Source of the DNA: Ferruginibacter sp.
GTDB lineage: Bacteria > Bacteroidota > Bacteroidia > Chitinophagales > Chitinophagaceae
DNA length: 64,000 nucleotides
Assembly: GCA_014379625.1 (NCBI GenBank)
Contig: JACMLJ010000006.1
Coordinates: 1-64,000, forward strand
Direction: 5' to 3'
Shown here: positions 26,081 to 34,899 of the stretch, one piece after another
Numbering within the stretch: the first letter of the stretch is position 1
Layout of the letters: each line of letters opens with the position of its first letter
Notes under the pieces: generated by a model
Database searches by the model: none
What the model was told of the DNA's origin: nothing
The model's input: only the letters and a program-made list of their open reading frames with translations
Position numbers and translations under genes: made by a program

Positions 26081-27485
26081 ATAATCTTATGTCGCGTTCA
26101 TTATCCCAATTGGCTTTAATGTTTAAATTATTATCGAGTGTGATGGCTTTTTCGGGTTGTAATTTTTTTGTGTAGTTACCGGGGTCCCAAACCCCGTTAT
26201 TATTGGCATCAAACAAGATCCTTAGTTCATACTCACCCGGTACAAATAATTTATCGCTCCATTGTGTTGTAGTAATGGGCACCGATTTATAAATTTCTTC
26301 ACCTCTTACAAATTGTAATACGGGGTGATTTGCTGCCGCAAGGTTACTAAAGCGAATTACCAGGCTGCCATAGGCGTTTTCTTTTTTCGATATAAAACGG
26401 ATGGTATCGGACTTTATTAACTGGAGCCCGGTTGAATCGCTGATTGCATCTTTACTTACAATGATACGATAGTGGGTGTCTTCCTGCCATTTTGTTTGAA
26501 TGGATATATTTTTTTGCGTACTGTCGAGTGTAACCGTTGCTGCCAGTTTATTATAGTTGGTATCGGTTAAAATTATTTTTTGCGGGTCCAGCGTTTTTAG
26601 CGGCTTGTTTACAGATATTATAAAACCGGAAAGCAGGTCCTGTTCATTGCCGATTAAATTAGTGGTGTATCTCAGTTTTTTTTCAGCCTGTGAAGTTGGC
26701 CTGGCGATGCCTGAAGCAGGTGTGCCGCCCTTTTTGATATCTTTTTCTTCTGTATAAGCGTATAAGGTAACAGCAGAACTGCTGTCGGTTACCAACACTG
26801 CTGAATCTGCAAAGGCAAACATTTCAACTTTTGAATTGTAGGTTTTGCCCCCATCACCATCTTTTAAGGCGTATAATTTATAGCGGCCTGCTGAAAGGTT
26901 GGTAAACCTAAAATTTCCTGAACTATCGGATTTGGCAATATAATCGGGCTTTCTTTTTTGTACCATGGAGTCCTCTAAATTGCGGTACAATAAAGCGATG
27001 ATGGTACTGTCTTTTTTGCCTGTTTCAGCAATGATGACCTGGCCCCTTAATTGTAAAGAATCAATTGTATTGCCCGTAGAAAAAACGTAGGTAAAATTTG
27101 TAAACGGGTTGCCTTCATTATTGTCCCTGATGGCGTTACCGAAATTTATTGCATAGGTGGTATTGGGAAGCAGGGTATCTTTTAATTTTATGGTTACGGT
27201 TTTTAATTTAAAATCTACCATTGGGTTAATTTTTGGAAACGGTGACACCAGTACATTGTTTTGCACATCCTGCACATCTATATACTCATTAAAAACAAGG
27301 GTAATTTTACTGGCAGTAAAATTGGTGGTCAACAATTTGGGCGTGGAACTTACCAGCAAAGGAGCTGTGCTGTCCCGTGGCCCGCCTGTAGGTGAACCTA
27401 TCTGCGCACATCCACTCCCCATAAGTGAAATAAAAAAGATAAATGAAACAAAAGCAGCAGCATATAGTAAATGATCGATCTTCAT
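26079..27485 (-). CDS. Ig-like (Big_5) domain lipoprotein
   Basis: 468 residues. The lipoprotein signal ends LMGSGC (Cys26), then SPTGGPRDSTAPLLVSSTPKLLTTNF and KITLVFNEYIDVQDVQNNVLVSPFPK, the bacterial Ig-like Big_5 domain (about residues 38-145). A carboxypeptidase-like domain follows around SGNFRFTNLSAGRYKLYALKD (about 195-225). The C-terminal third ends with FDANNNGVWDPGNYTKK. It is a conserved Bacteroidota surface or periplasmic protein of unknown role, with its own promoter. Confidence 0.82.
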   Translation of the reverse strand: MKIDHLLYAAAFVSFIFFISLMGSGCAQIGSPTGGPRDSTAPLLVSSTPKLLTTNFTASKITLVFNEYIDVQDVQNNVLVSPFPKINPMVDFKLKTVTIKLKDTLLPNTTYAINFGNAIRDNNEGNPFTNFTYVFSTGNTIDSLQLRGQVIIAETGKKDSTIIALLYRNLEDSMVQKRKPDYIAKSDSSGNFRFTNLSAGRYKLYALKDGDGGKTYNSKVEMFAFADSAVLVTDSSSAVTLYAYTEEKDIKKGGTPASGIARPTSQAEKKLRYTTNLIGNEQDLLSGFIISVNKPLKTLDPQKIILTDTNYNKLAATVTLDSTQKNISIQTKWQEDTHYRIIVSKDAISDSTGLQLIKSDTIRFISKKENAYGSLVIRFSNLAAANHPVLQFVRGEEIYKSVPITTTQWSDKLFVPGEYELRILFDANNNGVWDPGNYTKKLQPEKAITLDNNLNIKANWDNERDIRL

Positions 27486-27502
27486 TTGATGGTATTAAGT
27501 TG

Positions 27503-27531
27503 CAAACTTAATGTCTTTCTTCTGTTTGCAA
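27503..27531 (-). promoter_or_regulatory. Promoter of the Ig-like lipoprotein gene
   Basis: On the minus strand TTG (27531-27529), 18 bases, TAAGTTTG (27510-27503), then 17 bases to the ATG. Both boxes match the Bacteroidota consensus. Confidence 0.6.
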
Positions 27532-27926
27532 TAGTTTGTAAATCACAAAATTGCCTTAATCGTCCGTTACGTATCAACCAATTGTACTGCAATTGTGAAG
27601 CAAATGCTGAATGTTGAATTGTAAATAATTTGGATTGGCTCCTCATTATTTTTGAATGCATCCATCAATTTTTTGGGTAAAATGGCAGGCGGATATCGTT
27701 TTTTACAGGTTTACACCAATTGCAATCTTCACTGCCGAAGTCGGTATAAAATTCAAGTGCCGGCATCTTTTTCCATAGTTCGGCAGGTTGTTGCACCACG
27801 GTTGGTACCGCTAACAGACATGTTTCAACAATAAGCAATACATCGGGATATCCCCGGCAGCAAATCTATTTTTCGAAAAGGGCAACCTTACCCTTCAAAT
27901 ATTGTTAGTACGATTAAAGTGATAAA
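27532..27926. other. Gene-free stretch between divergent genes
   Basis: No supported gene or structure. A 60-codon frame at 27652-27834 resembles no protein family. No clear promoter for the SRPBCC gene could be picked out. Confidence 0.5.
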
Positions 27927-28400
27927 ATGAGTAAAGTGTATAGCCTTAAAACCATTCAGCAACTATCCATAAGTCTGGATGACGCATGGGATTTTTTTAG
28001 CAGTCCGGATAATCTAAAAGAGATTACACCTGATGACCTGGGCTTTACGATTATTTCTGCGCCTCATGACAATAAAATGTATCCCGGGCAGATTATTGAA
28101 TATAAGGTAAGCCCTGTTTTAAATATCCCTGTTTATTGGATGACGGAAATAACCCATGTGGATGAAAAAAAATATTTTGTGGATGAACAGCGTTTTGGCC
28201 CTTATACTTTGTGGCATCACCAGCACCATTTTAGGGCAATTGAAGGTGGAGTGGAGATGACCGATATTGTACACTATAAGCTGCCTTTTTGGTTTTTAGG
28301 AGATATCGCCAACATCCTTTTTGTAAAAAGACAACTAAAGGAAATTTTTGATTACCGGTTTAGGAAAGTAGAAAAGCTTTTCGAAAAAAATGCGCTTTAA
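27927..28400 (+). CDS. SRPBCC (START-like) ligand-binding protein
   Basis: 157 residues. The sequence fits the polyketide-cyclase/START-like SRPBCC fold: SLDDAWDFFSSPDNLKEITPDDLGFTIIS, GQIIEYKVSPVLNIPVYWMTEITHVDE, and FVDEQRFGPYTLWHHQHHFRAIEGGVEMTDIVHYKLPF, close to the family's 'GPy..W.H.H.F......T.m.D.v.Y..P'. There is no signal, so it is cytosolic. Single gene, convergent with the TPR protein. Confidence 0.85.
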   Translation: MSKVYSLKTIQQLSISLDDAWDFFSSPDNLKEITPDDLGFTIISAPHDNKMYPGQIIEYKVSPVLNIPVYWMTEITHVDEKKYFVDEQRFGPYTLWHHQHHFRAIEGGVEMTDIVHYKLPFWFLGDIANILFVKRQLKEIFDYRFRKVEKLFEKNAL

Positions 28401-28427
28401 AAATCACCGGTAGAGATCATTGATGCC

Positions 28428-29102
28428 TTACCCGGGCATCCTTGTGATATATTTCTCCATTTGTTTTATCTGGTCGGCAATTTGTGGTGTTGTGGGTTTA
28501 AGTCCTTTAGCTTTTCTGAAATATTCTTTACCGGCCCGGAATTCCCGTTTATTGATCATGATGGAAGAAAGTTGTAACCAGGCGGCTGCTTCATTTTCTT
28601 TATCGGGCAACCCCGACCGTATGGCGCCGCGGATATAGGTTTCTGCCTGTCTCATATCACCTTTTTGCATCGCCAGCATTCCCAACTGCAATTTATTGGC
28701 GCCTTCCGCCTGTTTCATCTGTCCACCCATTAATCCTCCGCCATCACCCATCAATGCCTGGCTCTTTTTTAAATTCTTTTCAGCACCTTCAAAATTTTGG
28801 TCTACCATATCCAGGTTACCCTTTACTGTATAGTAAACCGAACGGATTGGTTTTATTAATAAAGCCGGGAACCAGATAGATGCCAGCACTTTTTTGGCGC
28901 CTTCCATATCGCCGGTTTCCATGCATTCCTGTATCAGGCGCATCGGCCCAAATACAAAATGCCCTGCAATTAACACTACGGCCGCAAGGTATAGTACAAA
29001 CGAAGGCCAAAACCCGGCTTGTATATTGGTGAAAATGGCCAGGGCCAATAATACGATCCCTATCCAAAGACGGTATTTAATAACTATGTTCAGCCACTTC
29101 AT
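28428..29102 (-). CDS. Membrane-anchored TPR-like protein
   Basis: 224 residues. Two hydrophobic helices at the N-terminus (about 10-27 and 31-50) precede three or four tetratricopeptide-like helical pairs: GDMEGAKKVLASIW, NFEGAEKNLKKSQALM, GDMRQAETYIRGAIRSG, and REFRAGKEYFRKAKGLKP. Probably a protein-interaction scaffold facing the cytosol. No catalytic motif and no named family. Confidence 0.75.
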   Translation of the reverse strand: MKWLNIVIKYRLWIGIVLLALAIFTNIQAGFWPSFVLYLAAVVLIAGHFVFGPMRLIQECMETGDMEGAKKVLASIWFPALLIKPIRSVYYTVKGNLDMVDQNFEGAEKNLKKSQALMGDGGGLMGGQMKQAEGANKLQLGMLAMQKGDMRQAETYIRGAIRSGLPDKENEAAAWLQLSSIMINKREFRAGKEYFRKAKGLKPTTPQIADQIKQMEKYITRMPG

Positions 29103-29124
29103 ATTCTTATATCAATTAGGAAAG

Positions 29125-29132
29125 CAAAGATA
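29125..29132 (-). promoter_or_regulatory. -7 element of the TPR gene
   Basis: TATCTTTG on the minus strand exactly matches TAnnTTTG, 22 bases before the start codon. The -33 box is not clear. Confidence 0.5.
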
Positions 29133-29365
29133 AGGTTCGATAGTGGAATTTCTTTTTCCGATTTGAAATTCACACATATTAAGGAAGTTAAAAATCAAAA
29201 CAGTTTTTGCAGGGCGGATATCCAGGGAGATACGTGAGGCATTACGATACTGCGGGGAAAACAGTAAGGGGCACAGGTTTTTTTTGTTGTAAAAGAGCTA
29301 TCTATTTACGAAAGTTTGTCTCTATTGACTGCCGTACTTACAGGGCTAACTATTTTTTTATTAAC

Positions 29366-29397
29366 TTGCGCCAGTTATTTTCAATTTATTATATTTA
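29366..29397 (+). promoter_or_regulatory. Candidate promoter of tRNA-Arg
   Basis: TTG, 21 bases, TATATTTA, with the tRNA starting 22 bases further on. One mismatch in the -7 box. Confidence 0.4.
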
Positions 29398-29418
29398 ATA
29401 TGCTGAAAGTCAACAGAA

Positions 29419-29493
29419 GGTCCCGTAGTTCAATGGATAGAATAGAAGTTTCCTAAACTTTAGATGTGAGTTCGATTCTCGCCGGGACCACCA
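29419..29493 (+). tRNA. tRNA-Arg (anticodon CCT)
   Basis: All arms fold. Acceptor GGTCCCG pairs with CGGGACC, D stem GTTC with GAAT, anticodon stem GAAGT with ACTTT around the loop TTCCTAA (anticodon CCT, reading AGG), and T stem GTGAG with CTCGC around TTCGATT. Discriminator A and an encoded CCA end at 29493. The last 20 bases serve as one end of a 2-kb insertion. Confidence 0.96.
29474..29491 (+). repeat. Left boundary repeat (attL-like) in the tRNA 3' end
   Basis: GATTCTCGCCGGGACCAC, in the T arm and acceptor of tRNA-Arg, matches 17 of 18 bases at 31473-31490, exactly 1,999 bases downstream. This is the classical signature of integration at a tRNA gene. Confidence 0.8.
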
Positions 29494-29514
29494 AATAATA
29501 ATTACCAATTAGTT

Positions 29515-29554
29515 ATAACAAGATCAACTCAATAAAATGAGTTGATCTTGTTAT
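29515..29554 (+). terminator. Long perfect hairpin after tRNA-Arg
   Basis: Seventeen-bp perfect arms (starting ATAACAAGATC) flank a 6-base ATAAAA loop. The U-tract after it (TTATTT) is weak, but the stem is among the strongest in the window. Probably the tRNA terminator, possibly brought in with the insertion. Confidence 0.7.
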
Positions 29555-29989
29555 TTATGACAACACTTACCACAATATTTTGCAAGTGTGAAAAACTAAC
29601 TTCTCATATAGAGACAGTAAGTATATTAAATGGGGATGGCGAAATTAAAATTGAAAATTCTATGTGTAAAGCGGAAATGATTTTTCAAGTATAAAATACA
29701 ATAGATAAAATTGAACATTAAACATAATTTAGCGATTCATTCTTCAATCATTTACAAAGGACAAAGTGAAGTTCAGCATGGTTGAAATTTTTTAGAAAAA
29801 TTATTAAATAATGACAAGGCAATTATACTTAAGAATTAAACGATTATTATAGTAAATTAAAAATGCTAATGTTTTGTAATTAACTAATAAAATTAGTATT
29901 TTTACTAAAGTTATTAGGTAATTAATTTCTTACCTTAAAAAAACCTAATAAGATTGATAGCATCGAACGAAAAAATATCAGCATCAAAT
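29555..29989. other. AT-rich leader region of the restriction-modification island
   Basis: Very AT-rich, unlike the flanking genes. A 45-codon frame at 29557-29694 (MTTLTTIFCKCEKLTSH...) has a start and stop but no recognised family, so it is not called as a gene. Two inverted repeats lie before the methyltransferase: TTAGTA/TACTAA (29893-29908, 4-base spacer) and TTATTAGGT/ACCTAATAA (29911-29951, perfect 9-bp arms). Both could be operators of the system. Confidence 0.5.
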
Positions 29990-30757
29990 ATGAAAAGTAA
30001 AAAAGAATACATAAATGAGATTGTATGCGGTCATTCACTAACTGTGATGAAAACAATGGAATCTGATTCAATAGATTTAATTGTTACCTCGCCCCCTTAT
30101 AATCTTAAAAACTCTACTGGAAACGGGATGAGCCATAATACTAAATCAGGCAAATGGGCTGGCGCAGCATTACAAAATGGATACTCAAATTATAATGATT
30201 GTATGCCGCATGATGAATATTCAGCATGGCAACATAATTGCCTGCTGGAAATGTTTAGACTTATAAAAGATACAGGTGCTATTTTTTATAACCACAAATG
30301 GAGAGTTCAGGATGGGATGTTGCAGGATAGGAGTGAAATTGTAAAAAATCTACCTGTAAGGCAGATAATTATATGGAGAAGAAAAGGTGGTATAAATTTC
30401 AATCCGGGATATTTTTTACCAACATACGAAGTTATTTATTTGATTGCTAAACCTGATTTTAAACTTGCCCCTAAGGCAAATGCTTTTGGGGATGTATGGG
30501 AATTTAAACAGGAAATGAAAAACTCACATCCTGCACCATTCCCGGTTGATTTGATAAACAGGATAATAAAATCAACAACTGCCGAAATAATTTTGGATCC
30601 ATTTATTGGTTCTGGGACCACTGCATTAGCAGCAATTATGAACGATAGAAAGTACATTGGAATTGAGATTTCCGAGGAATATTGTAAGATGACAAAGAAA
30701 AGAATCGCTACTTTTAATATTGCCGAAAAGCAAAAAAGTATCCTAAATGTCATCTAA
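29990..30757 (+). CDS. Site-specific DNA methyltransferase, beta class, probably N4-cytosine
   Basis: 255 residues from MKSKKEYINEIVCGHSL; an in-frame TTG at 29954 is less likely. The catalytic motif IV is TSPPY (residues 33-37) and comes before the AdoMet-binding motif I, DPFIGSGTT (203-211), so it is of the beta class. S/T-SPPY is usual in N4-cytosine enzymes, whereas N6-adenine enzymes have D/NPPY. Its last codons overlap the endonuclease start by 11 bases. Base composition is more AT-rich than the flanks, which fits transfer. Confidence 0.9.
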   Translation: MKSKKEYINEIVCGHSLTVMKTMESDSIDLIVTSPPYNLKNSTGNGMSHNTKSGKWAGAALQNGYSNYNDCMPHDEYSAWQHNCLLEMFRLIKDTGAIFYNHKWRVQDGMLQDRSEIVKNLPVRQIIIWRRKGGINFNPGYFLPTYEVIYLIAKPDFKLAPKANAFGDVWEFKQEMKNSHPAPFPVDLINRIIKSTTAEIILDPFIGSGTTALAAIMNDRKYIGIEISEEYCKMTKKRIATFNIAEKQKSILNVI

Positions 30758-31446
30758 AGTCCCATTATCTTCGAAAAATGCTTTCAAAGTTATTCGTGAA
30801 ATAATCCATATGGGGAGTGTTGATATACCCCCTCAATTTAATGGGGCAGGGGCTCCAGGTAATACTTTGGAATTCTTATTGAATGTTAAACAAAACAATT
30901 TCGACTCTCCTGATTTATTAGATTGGGAGATAAAATTTCATGGAGGGAATGCTTTATTAACTTTGTTCCACAAAGACCCACAACCAAGAGGTATTATGAA
31001 TAAAGTTGTAAATGCCTTTGGTTGGGAAACTGAAAATGGTCAAATAAGTTTTAGGCATACAATAAGTGGAAAATCAGAGAGAGGCTTTTTTGTTGATAAC
31101 GTAAATAACAGAATTATTGTATCAAATATTAATGACCCAGGCATTGAGCCTTATTGGGACAATAACATTATTCTAAATGCAATTGCATCAAAGTTAAGGC
31201 GGCTTTTTTTTTCATGGAATTGTTGACAAGGTCAATAGGAAAGTAATTTATAATACTGCAACTGCCTACTGGGATTTGGATATGCTCAATATAATCGAAG
31301 CAGTTAAAACAGGAATTATCTACATTGATTTTGATGCAAGAACAAAAGGTCTCAGGGGGACTAATCTCAGGAACCATGGAACAAAGTTTAGAATTCATAT
31401 AAATAATATAGGAGTCATCTATGACAATTCCCAATTTATAGTTTAA
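30747..31446 (+). pseudogene. MvaI/BcnI-like restriction endonuclease, frameshifted in a T9 run
   Basis: The 5' frame runs 30747-31226 (159 codons). A coding-like frame continues from 31213 to the stop at 31446 (FHGIVDKVNRKVIYN ... YDNSQFIV), shifted by +1. The switch is at nine T (31204-31212). Removing one T gives an intact 232-residue protein (KLRRLFFHGIVDKV). Residues D56-X4-E61-X-K63 (PDLLDWEIK) reproduce the D-X4-E-X-K active site of MvaI, and NTLEFLLNV precedes it as in that family. MvaI and BcnI cut CCWGG and CCSGG. The gene may be inactivated, phase-variable, or miscalled in the homopolymer. Confidence 0.82.
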
Positions 31447-31472
31447 TTTTTTTAACGGTTAACTTAAACCAG

Positions 31473-31490
31473 GATTCTCGCCGGAACCAC
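31473..31490 (+). repeat. Right boundary repeat (attR-like) copy of the tRNA-Arg 3' end
   Basis: GATTCTCGCCGGAACCAC differs from the tRNA end at one base. It lies 26 bases after the endonuclease stop and closes the insertion. Confidence 0.8.
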
Positions 31491-31554
31491 AATTTAAATT
31501 TATAGCCCCCGCAATGTTTTTTTGAGGAATTATAATTCGTGTGCCCACGGTATT

Positions 31555-32652
31555 TTATAATTTCACAGCCTTCCCCGTGCTGGCCGACCTGTAAATTGCT
31601 TCCACAATACGGATATCCCTCAGCCCCTCTTCACCGGGTACCAGCATAGGCCTTCCCTGTTTTATCGACATCGCATCATCATCCATTTGCCTCGCCTGTT
31701 GCCAGGGTACTTCGTAAGGATAATAAATTTCGCCTAAAGGACTACGGCCTTTAAGGCCAGCGTATCCCGAATATGGCGCCATATTAATGGATCCTTTTTC
31801 ACAAGTAATATCAAGGAAATTAATATTTTCACCAAAACTGGTTTTAATATCCGCCATCACACCTCCGGGGAATTCCAGGGTAGCAATGGTAGTTTCGTCA
31901 AGCCCGTTTTTGTAAACCTGGGGCCGGGTAGTAGAGGTTTTGGCAGATAAGATGGAGAGCGGTTCCATACCGGTTCCAAGTCTTGCTCCCTGAATGGCAT
32001 ATACACCCATATCATACAGGACGCCTCCTCCCAGTGCCTTATTTTGCTTCCAGTGATTGGTGCGGTTATCATAGTATCCCGCAGCGCAGTTGAGTTTCTG
32101 CACTTTCCCCAGGAGTTGTTGATGTACGATACGCCGGTATTCGATGGTATGGGGTTCGTGATGAAGGCGGTACCCGATCGCCAGAGACCTTTTATTCTTT
32201 TTGCAGGCATCGATCATTTGGGTACATTCCATCTCTGTCATCGCCATTGGTTTTTCGCACCATATATGTTTGCCTGCACCGGCTGCCCTTATAACATATT
32301 CCCGGTGCATAGACGGGGGAAGTACCACATACACAATGTCAATATCGGGGTTATTGGCAATTTGGTCAAAGTTTTGATAATTGTAGATGTTCCTGTCCGG
32401 GATTTTATACTTGGTCTTCCATAATTCCGCTTTGGAAGGAGTACCCGTAACTATGCCAGCGAGGTAACAATGCTTTGTCTGCTGAAGGGCCGGAGCCAGT
32501 AAATCAGTACTGTAGTAACCCAATCCTACCAGTGCAACCCCCAACCTTTCTTTGCCGGAGCCGGCTGAGAATAGCGAATGAGGAGAATAAAAAAGAGCAG
32601 CTCCGCCTAATGTAAGTTGGCGGATGATTTTTCTGCGTGATAACTTATTCAT
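31555..32652 (-). CDS. Gfo/Idh/MocA family NAD(P)-dependent oxidoreductase, exported
   Basis: 365 residues. A twin-arginine-like leader (SRRKIIRQLTLGGAALFYSPHSLFSAG) precedes the Rossmann domain (RLGVALVGLGYYSTDLLAPALQQ), the family's substrate segment VVLPPSMHREYVIRAAGAGKHIWCEKPMAMT with the EKP lysine, and a C-terminal domain (GGGVLYDMGVYAIQ). Members oxidise or reduce sugars and cyclitols. The Tat leader indicates a periplasmic enzyme like other Bacteroidota members of the family. Single gene. Confidence 0.9.
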   Translation of the reverse strand: MNKLSRRKIIRQLTLGGAALFYSPHSLFSAGSGKERLGVALVGLGYYSTDLLAPALQQTKHCYLAGIVTGTPSKAELWKTKYKIPDRNIYNYQNFDQIANNPDIDIVYVVLPPSMHREYVIRAAGAGKHIWCEKPMAMTEMECTQMIDACKKNKRSLAIGYRLHHEPHTIEYRRIVHQQLLGKVQKLNCAAGYYDNRTNHWKQNKALGGGVLYDMGVYAIQGARLGTGMEPLSILSAKTSTTRPQVYKNGLDETTIATLEFPGGVMADIKTSFGENINFLDITCEKGSINMAPYSGYAGLKGRSPLGEIYYPYEVPWQQARQMDDDAMSIKQGRPMLVPGEEGLRDIRIVEAIYRSASTGKAVKL

Positions 32653-32964
32653 TGTTTAGGATTTGAGTACAAAATAATTCTTTCGGTTCTGTCTAAAAAG
32701 AGTCATTCTTTTCATTTACAATATAATAATATTGGGTTGATTTTTTTCACTGGAATGTTTTCTTTTAATAAAAAATAAAATAAGAATTGTTTTATTACGA
32801 GGGTAACGGGTGGATGTGGTAGGAGCAGTGCTTAAAATCGCAAGCCAAAATAAACAGGTATGCACTTAAATCTGCCCAATATCTGGGTATTATAAATACA
32901 GGCACCGGATATCAACGAGTAATCTGCTGTGTGCCTGGTTTATTGCTAACTTTTAATAGTTGGT
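32653..32964. other. Gene-free stretch
   Basis: No gene, repeat or terminator recognised between the oxidoreductase and the lone receiver gene. Confidence 0.5.
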
Positions 32965-33381
32965 TTATATTTTCTTAAGATTTAAAAAATTGCCTGCAAT
33001 CAAAGAAAAATTCATGATCTTTTTACATTCCTCATCAGAAATGGGTTTTTCAACAACGTCAATGATCATACTGTTCAATTTTGATCTTTCATAATCATCC
33101 CTGTCTATCGTAGAAGTTACAATTACAATATGAACCTGGGTAAAGTAACTTTTATCCTTTATTATATCGAGTAAATCCCAGCCATTCATTACCGGCATAT
33201 TGATATCCAGCAATATTAGGTAGGAGTCGGTTTCATTGGAATTTTGATCCAGGTATTCAATTACCCCTTTGCCATTGCTAAAACATAATGGCTCGGTGGA
33301 TAACTTACTCTGTGATACTATTACCCGGTGAAAAAAGCGAACAGCTTCATCATCATCAACAATCAATACAATTACACTCAT
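32965..33381 (-). CDS. Single-domain response regulator (receiver only)
   Basis: 138 residues from MSVIVLIVDDDEAVRFFHR; the longer frame from 33414 overlaps the upstream gene. The receiver features are acidic DDD at 9-11, phospho-acceptor D59 in LLDINMP, Thr in VIVTSTID, and Lys in VVEKPIS. There is no output domain. It starts one base after the stop of the REC-PAS-PAS gene and is surely co-transcribed. A terminal or shuttling receiver of the phosphorelay encoded upstream. Confidence 0.9.
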   Translation of the reverse strand: MSVIVLIVDDDEAVRFFHRVIVSQSKLSTEPLCFSNGKGVIEYLDQNSNETDSYLILLDINMPVMNGWDLLDIIKDKSYFTQVHIVIVTSTIDRDDYERSKLNSMIIDVVEKPISDEECKKIMNFSLIAGNFLNLKKI

Positions 33382-33382
33382 A

Positions 33383-34798
33383 TTAAATTCTATTTGCTTT
33401 TTCTGCCTTTTCAACTATTTCCCTGATGATAGCATCAAGTTCCCGCCCGGAATCCAAAACATATTGTAAAAGGCCGGTTTTTTCAGCGCCAGTATCCTTA
33501 TTGCTATTGATTAAATTAATAAATCCCATCATCCTGGCTAATGGCGCCCGTACCACATGCGACTGGATCCATGCAATTTCTTTTAATTGGAGATTTTGAT
33601 TTTCAATTGCCTTAATATGATTTCTTTGTTCGTTTATATCCCTTTGTATAAATACCCAGTGACTAAGTTCACCATGGGCAGTGGAGATGGGAGTAGCAGA
33701 AAAATGTATCCAAAAAGCTTCACCGTTTTTTTTATAACTGATCATGTCTAAGTGGCAGGGCTCATTTTCTTCCAGTGCATTACGTAAACAATCAACTACA
33801 CCCGGGTCTGTTTTTTCTCCCTGTAAAAAAAACGGTGTTTTTCCAATCACATCCTCATTGGTGAACCCCGTCATTTTTGTAAACGCTTCATTCACATATA
33901 CTGTTTTAAATGAAGCTGGATTCAATGAACCTGTTTCTGTTATTAGCACGCCGTCAATTGTATTGGTAACTACCGATTCCAATAGCTTTAATCGCAGGTC
34001 TTCTTTTTTTTTAGTGGTTATATCTCTGATAGCGCCAATCATCCGTATGGCTTTCCCATCCTCATTCCTGATTATAACCGCATTATCCTGCACAAAAGCA
34101 AAATCGCCATTGGCCTTTAGGTATTTGTATTCATCACACCATTGATTCTCCTGATTAACTATTGCATTATCCATCCCCGTTACTACCCGTTCAATATCAT
34201 CAACACATATATAAGCAGTGTTTAAATTATTATTTTCTGAACCGGGCTCAGCAGTATGCCCGAAAATCTTTTCAAAACCCTTACCGCAAAAAATTGAATT
34301 GTTTACGATATCCCAATCCCAAATAGCTTCGGAAGTTGCTTTTGTTACATATTCATACCTTTCCAATAAAAGGAGTTTCTCAGCGGTTGTTTTATGATTT
34401 TCATTTTCAATCCCGCATTTTTCCAGGGCATTTTTTATTGCGGTAGGGAGTCGTTGCAGGCGGTCTTTAAGAATATAATCGTCGGCGCCATCTTTAATAC
34501 ATTGCATAGCAGACTCCTCTGAAATGGCACCAGTGATCAGGATAAAGGGGGCGCTAAGCATTTGGACCTTTAAATGATTTTTAAATATTTTTACTGCCTC
34601 AGATGAATTAAATTTTGGCAAAGAATGATCGGAAAGAACCAGGTCAGGTTTAAAATTCCGTACCCCATCTATAAAATCAACCTTAGTATCCACAATTAAT
34701 GCGGTAAATTTTATACCGCCCCGTTTTAGGGTATGTTGTATAAGGTCCGCATCATCCTCTGAATCTTCGAGTAACAATATTTTTAAGGGTCTGTTCAT
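33383..34798 (-). CDS. REC-PAS-PAS protein ending in a histidine-containing DHp domain without ATPase domain
   Basis: 471 residues. The receiver domain is at about 5-125 (phospho-acceptor D57 in LSDHSLP). PAS/PAC one is at about 140-265 (AIWDWDIVNNSIFCG, MIGAIRDITTKK). PAS/PAC two is at about 270-390 (ITETGSLNPASFKTVYVNEAFTKMTGF, IQRDINEQ), resembling LOV/PAS sensors but lacking an obvious NCRFLQ cysteine motif. The dimerisation helices carry H414 (IQSHVVRAPLARMMGF). The protein stops about 55 residues later, with no HATPase domain, so it cannot phosphorylate itself alone. The adjacent gene supplies an ATPase domain that lacks the histidine. Confidence 0.88.
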   Translation of the reverse strand: MNRPLKILLLEDSEDDADLIQHTLKRGGIKFTALIVDTKVDFIDGVRNFKPDLVLSDHSLPKFNSSEAVKIFKNHLKVQMLSAPFILITGAISEESAMQCIKDGADDYILKDRLQRLPTAIKNALEKCGIENENHKTTAEKLLLLERYEYVTKATSEAIWDWDIVNNSIFCGKGFEKIFGHTAEPGSENNNLNTAYICVDDIERVVTGMDNAIVNQENQWCDEYKYLKANGDFAFVQDNAVIIRNEDGKAIRMIGAIRDITTKKKEDLRLKLLESVVTNTIDGVLITETGSLNPASFKTVYVNEAFTKMTGFTNEDVIGKTPFFLQGEKTDPGVVDCLRNALEENEPCHLDMISYKKNGEAFWIHFSATPISTAHGELSHWVFIQRDINEQRNHIKAIENQNLQLKEIAWIQSHVVRAPLARMMGFINLINSNKDTGAEKTGLLQYVLDSGRELDAIIREIVEKAEKANRI

Positions 34799-34899
34799 TA
34801 TTTTATTTTTGTTGCTAAAAACATTTGTAGTTTGCTTTTATACAGTTTAGTGCCCGGGTTTTTACCACAGCTTTTTTGCTGCCTGTATCATGCTGTTAT

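Noticed and set aside
27652..27834. 60-codon frame upstream of the SRPBCC gene
   Set aside because: No recognisable family and no promoter or conserved pattern.
29557..29694. 45-codon frame at the head of the restriction island
   Set aside because: It has a start and stop but no recognisable helix-turn-helix of a controller protein and could be chance in AT-rich DNA.
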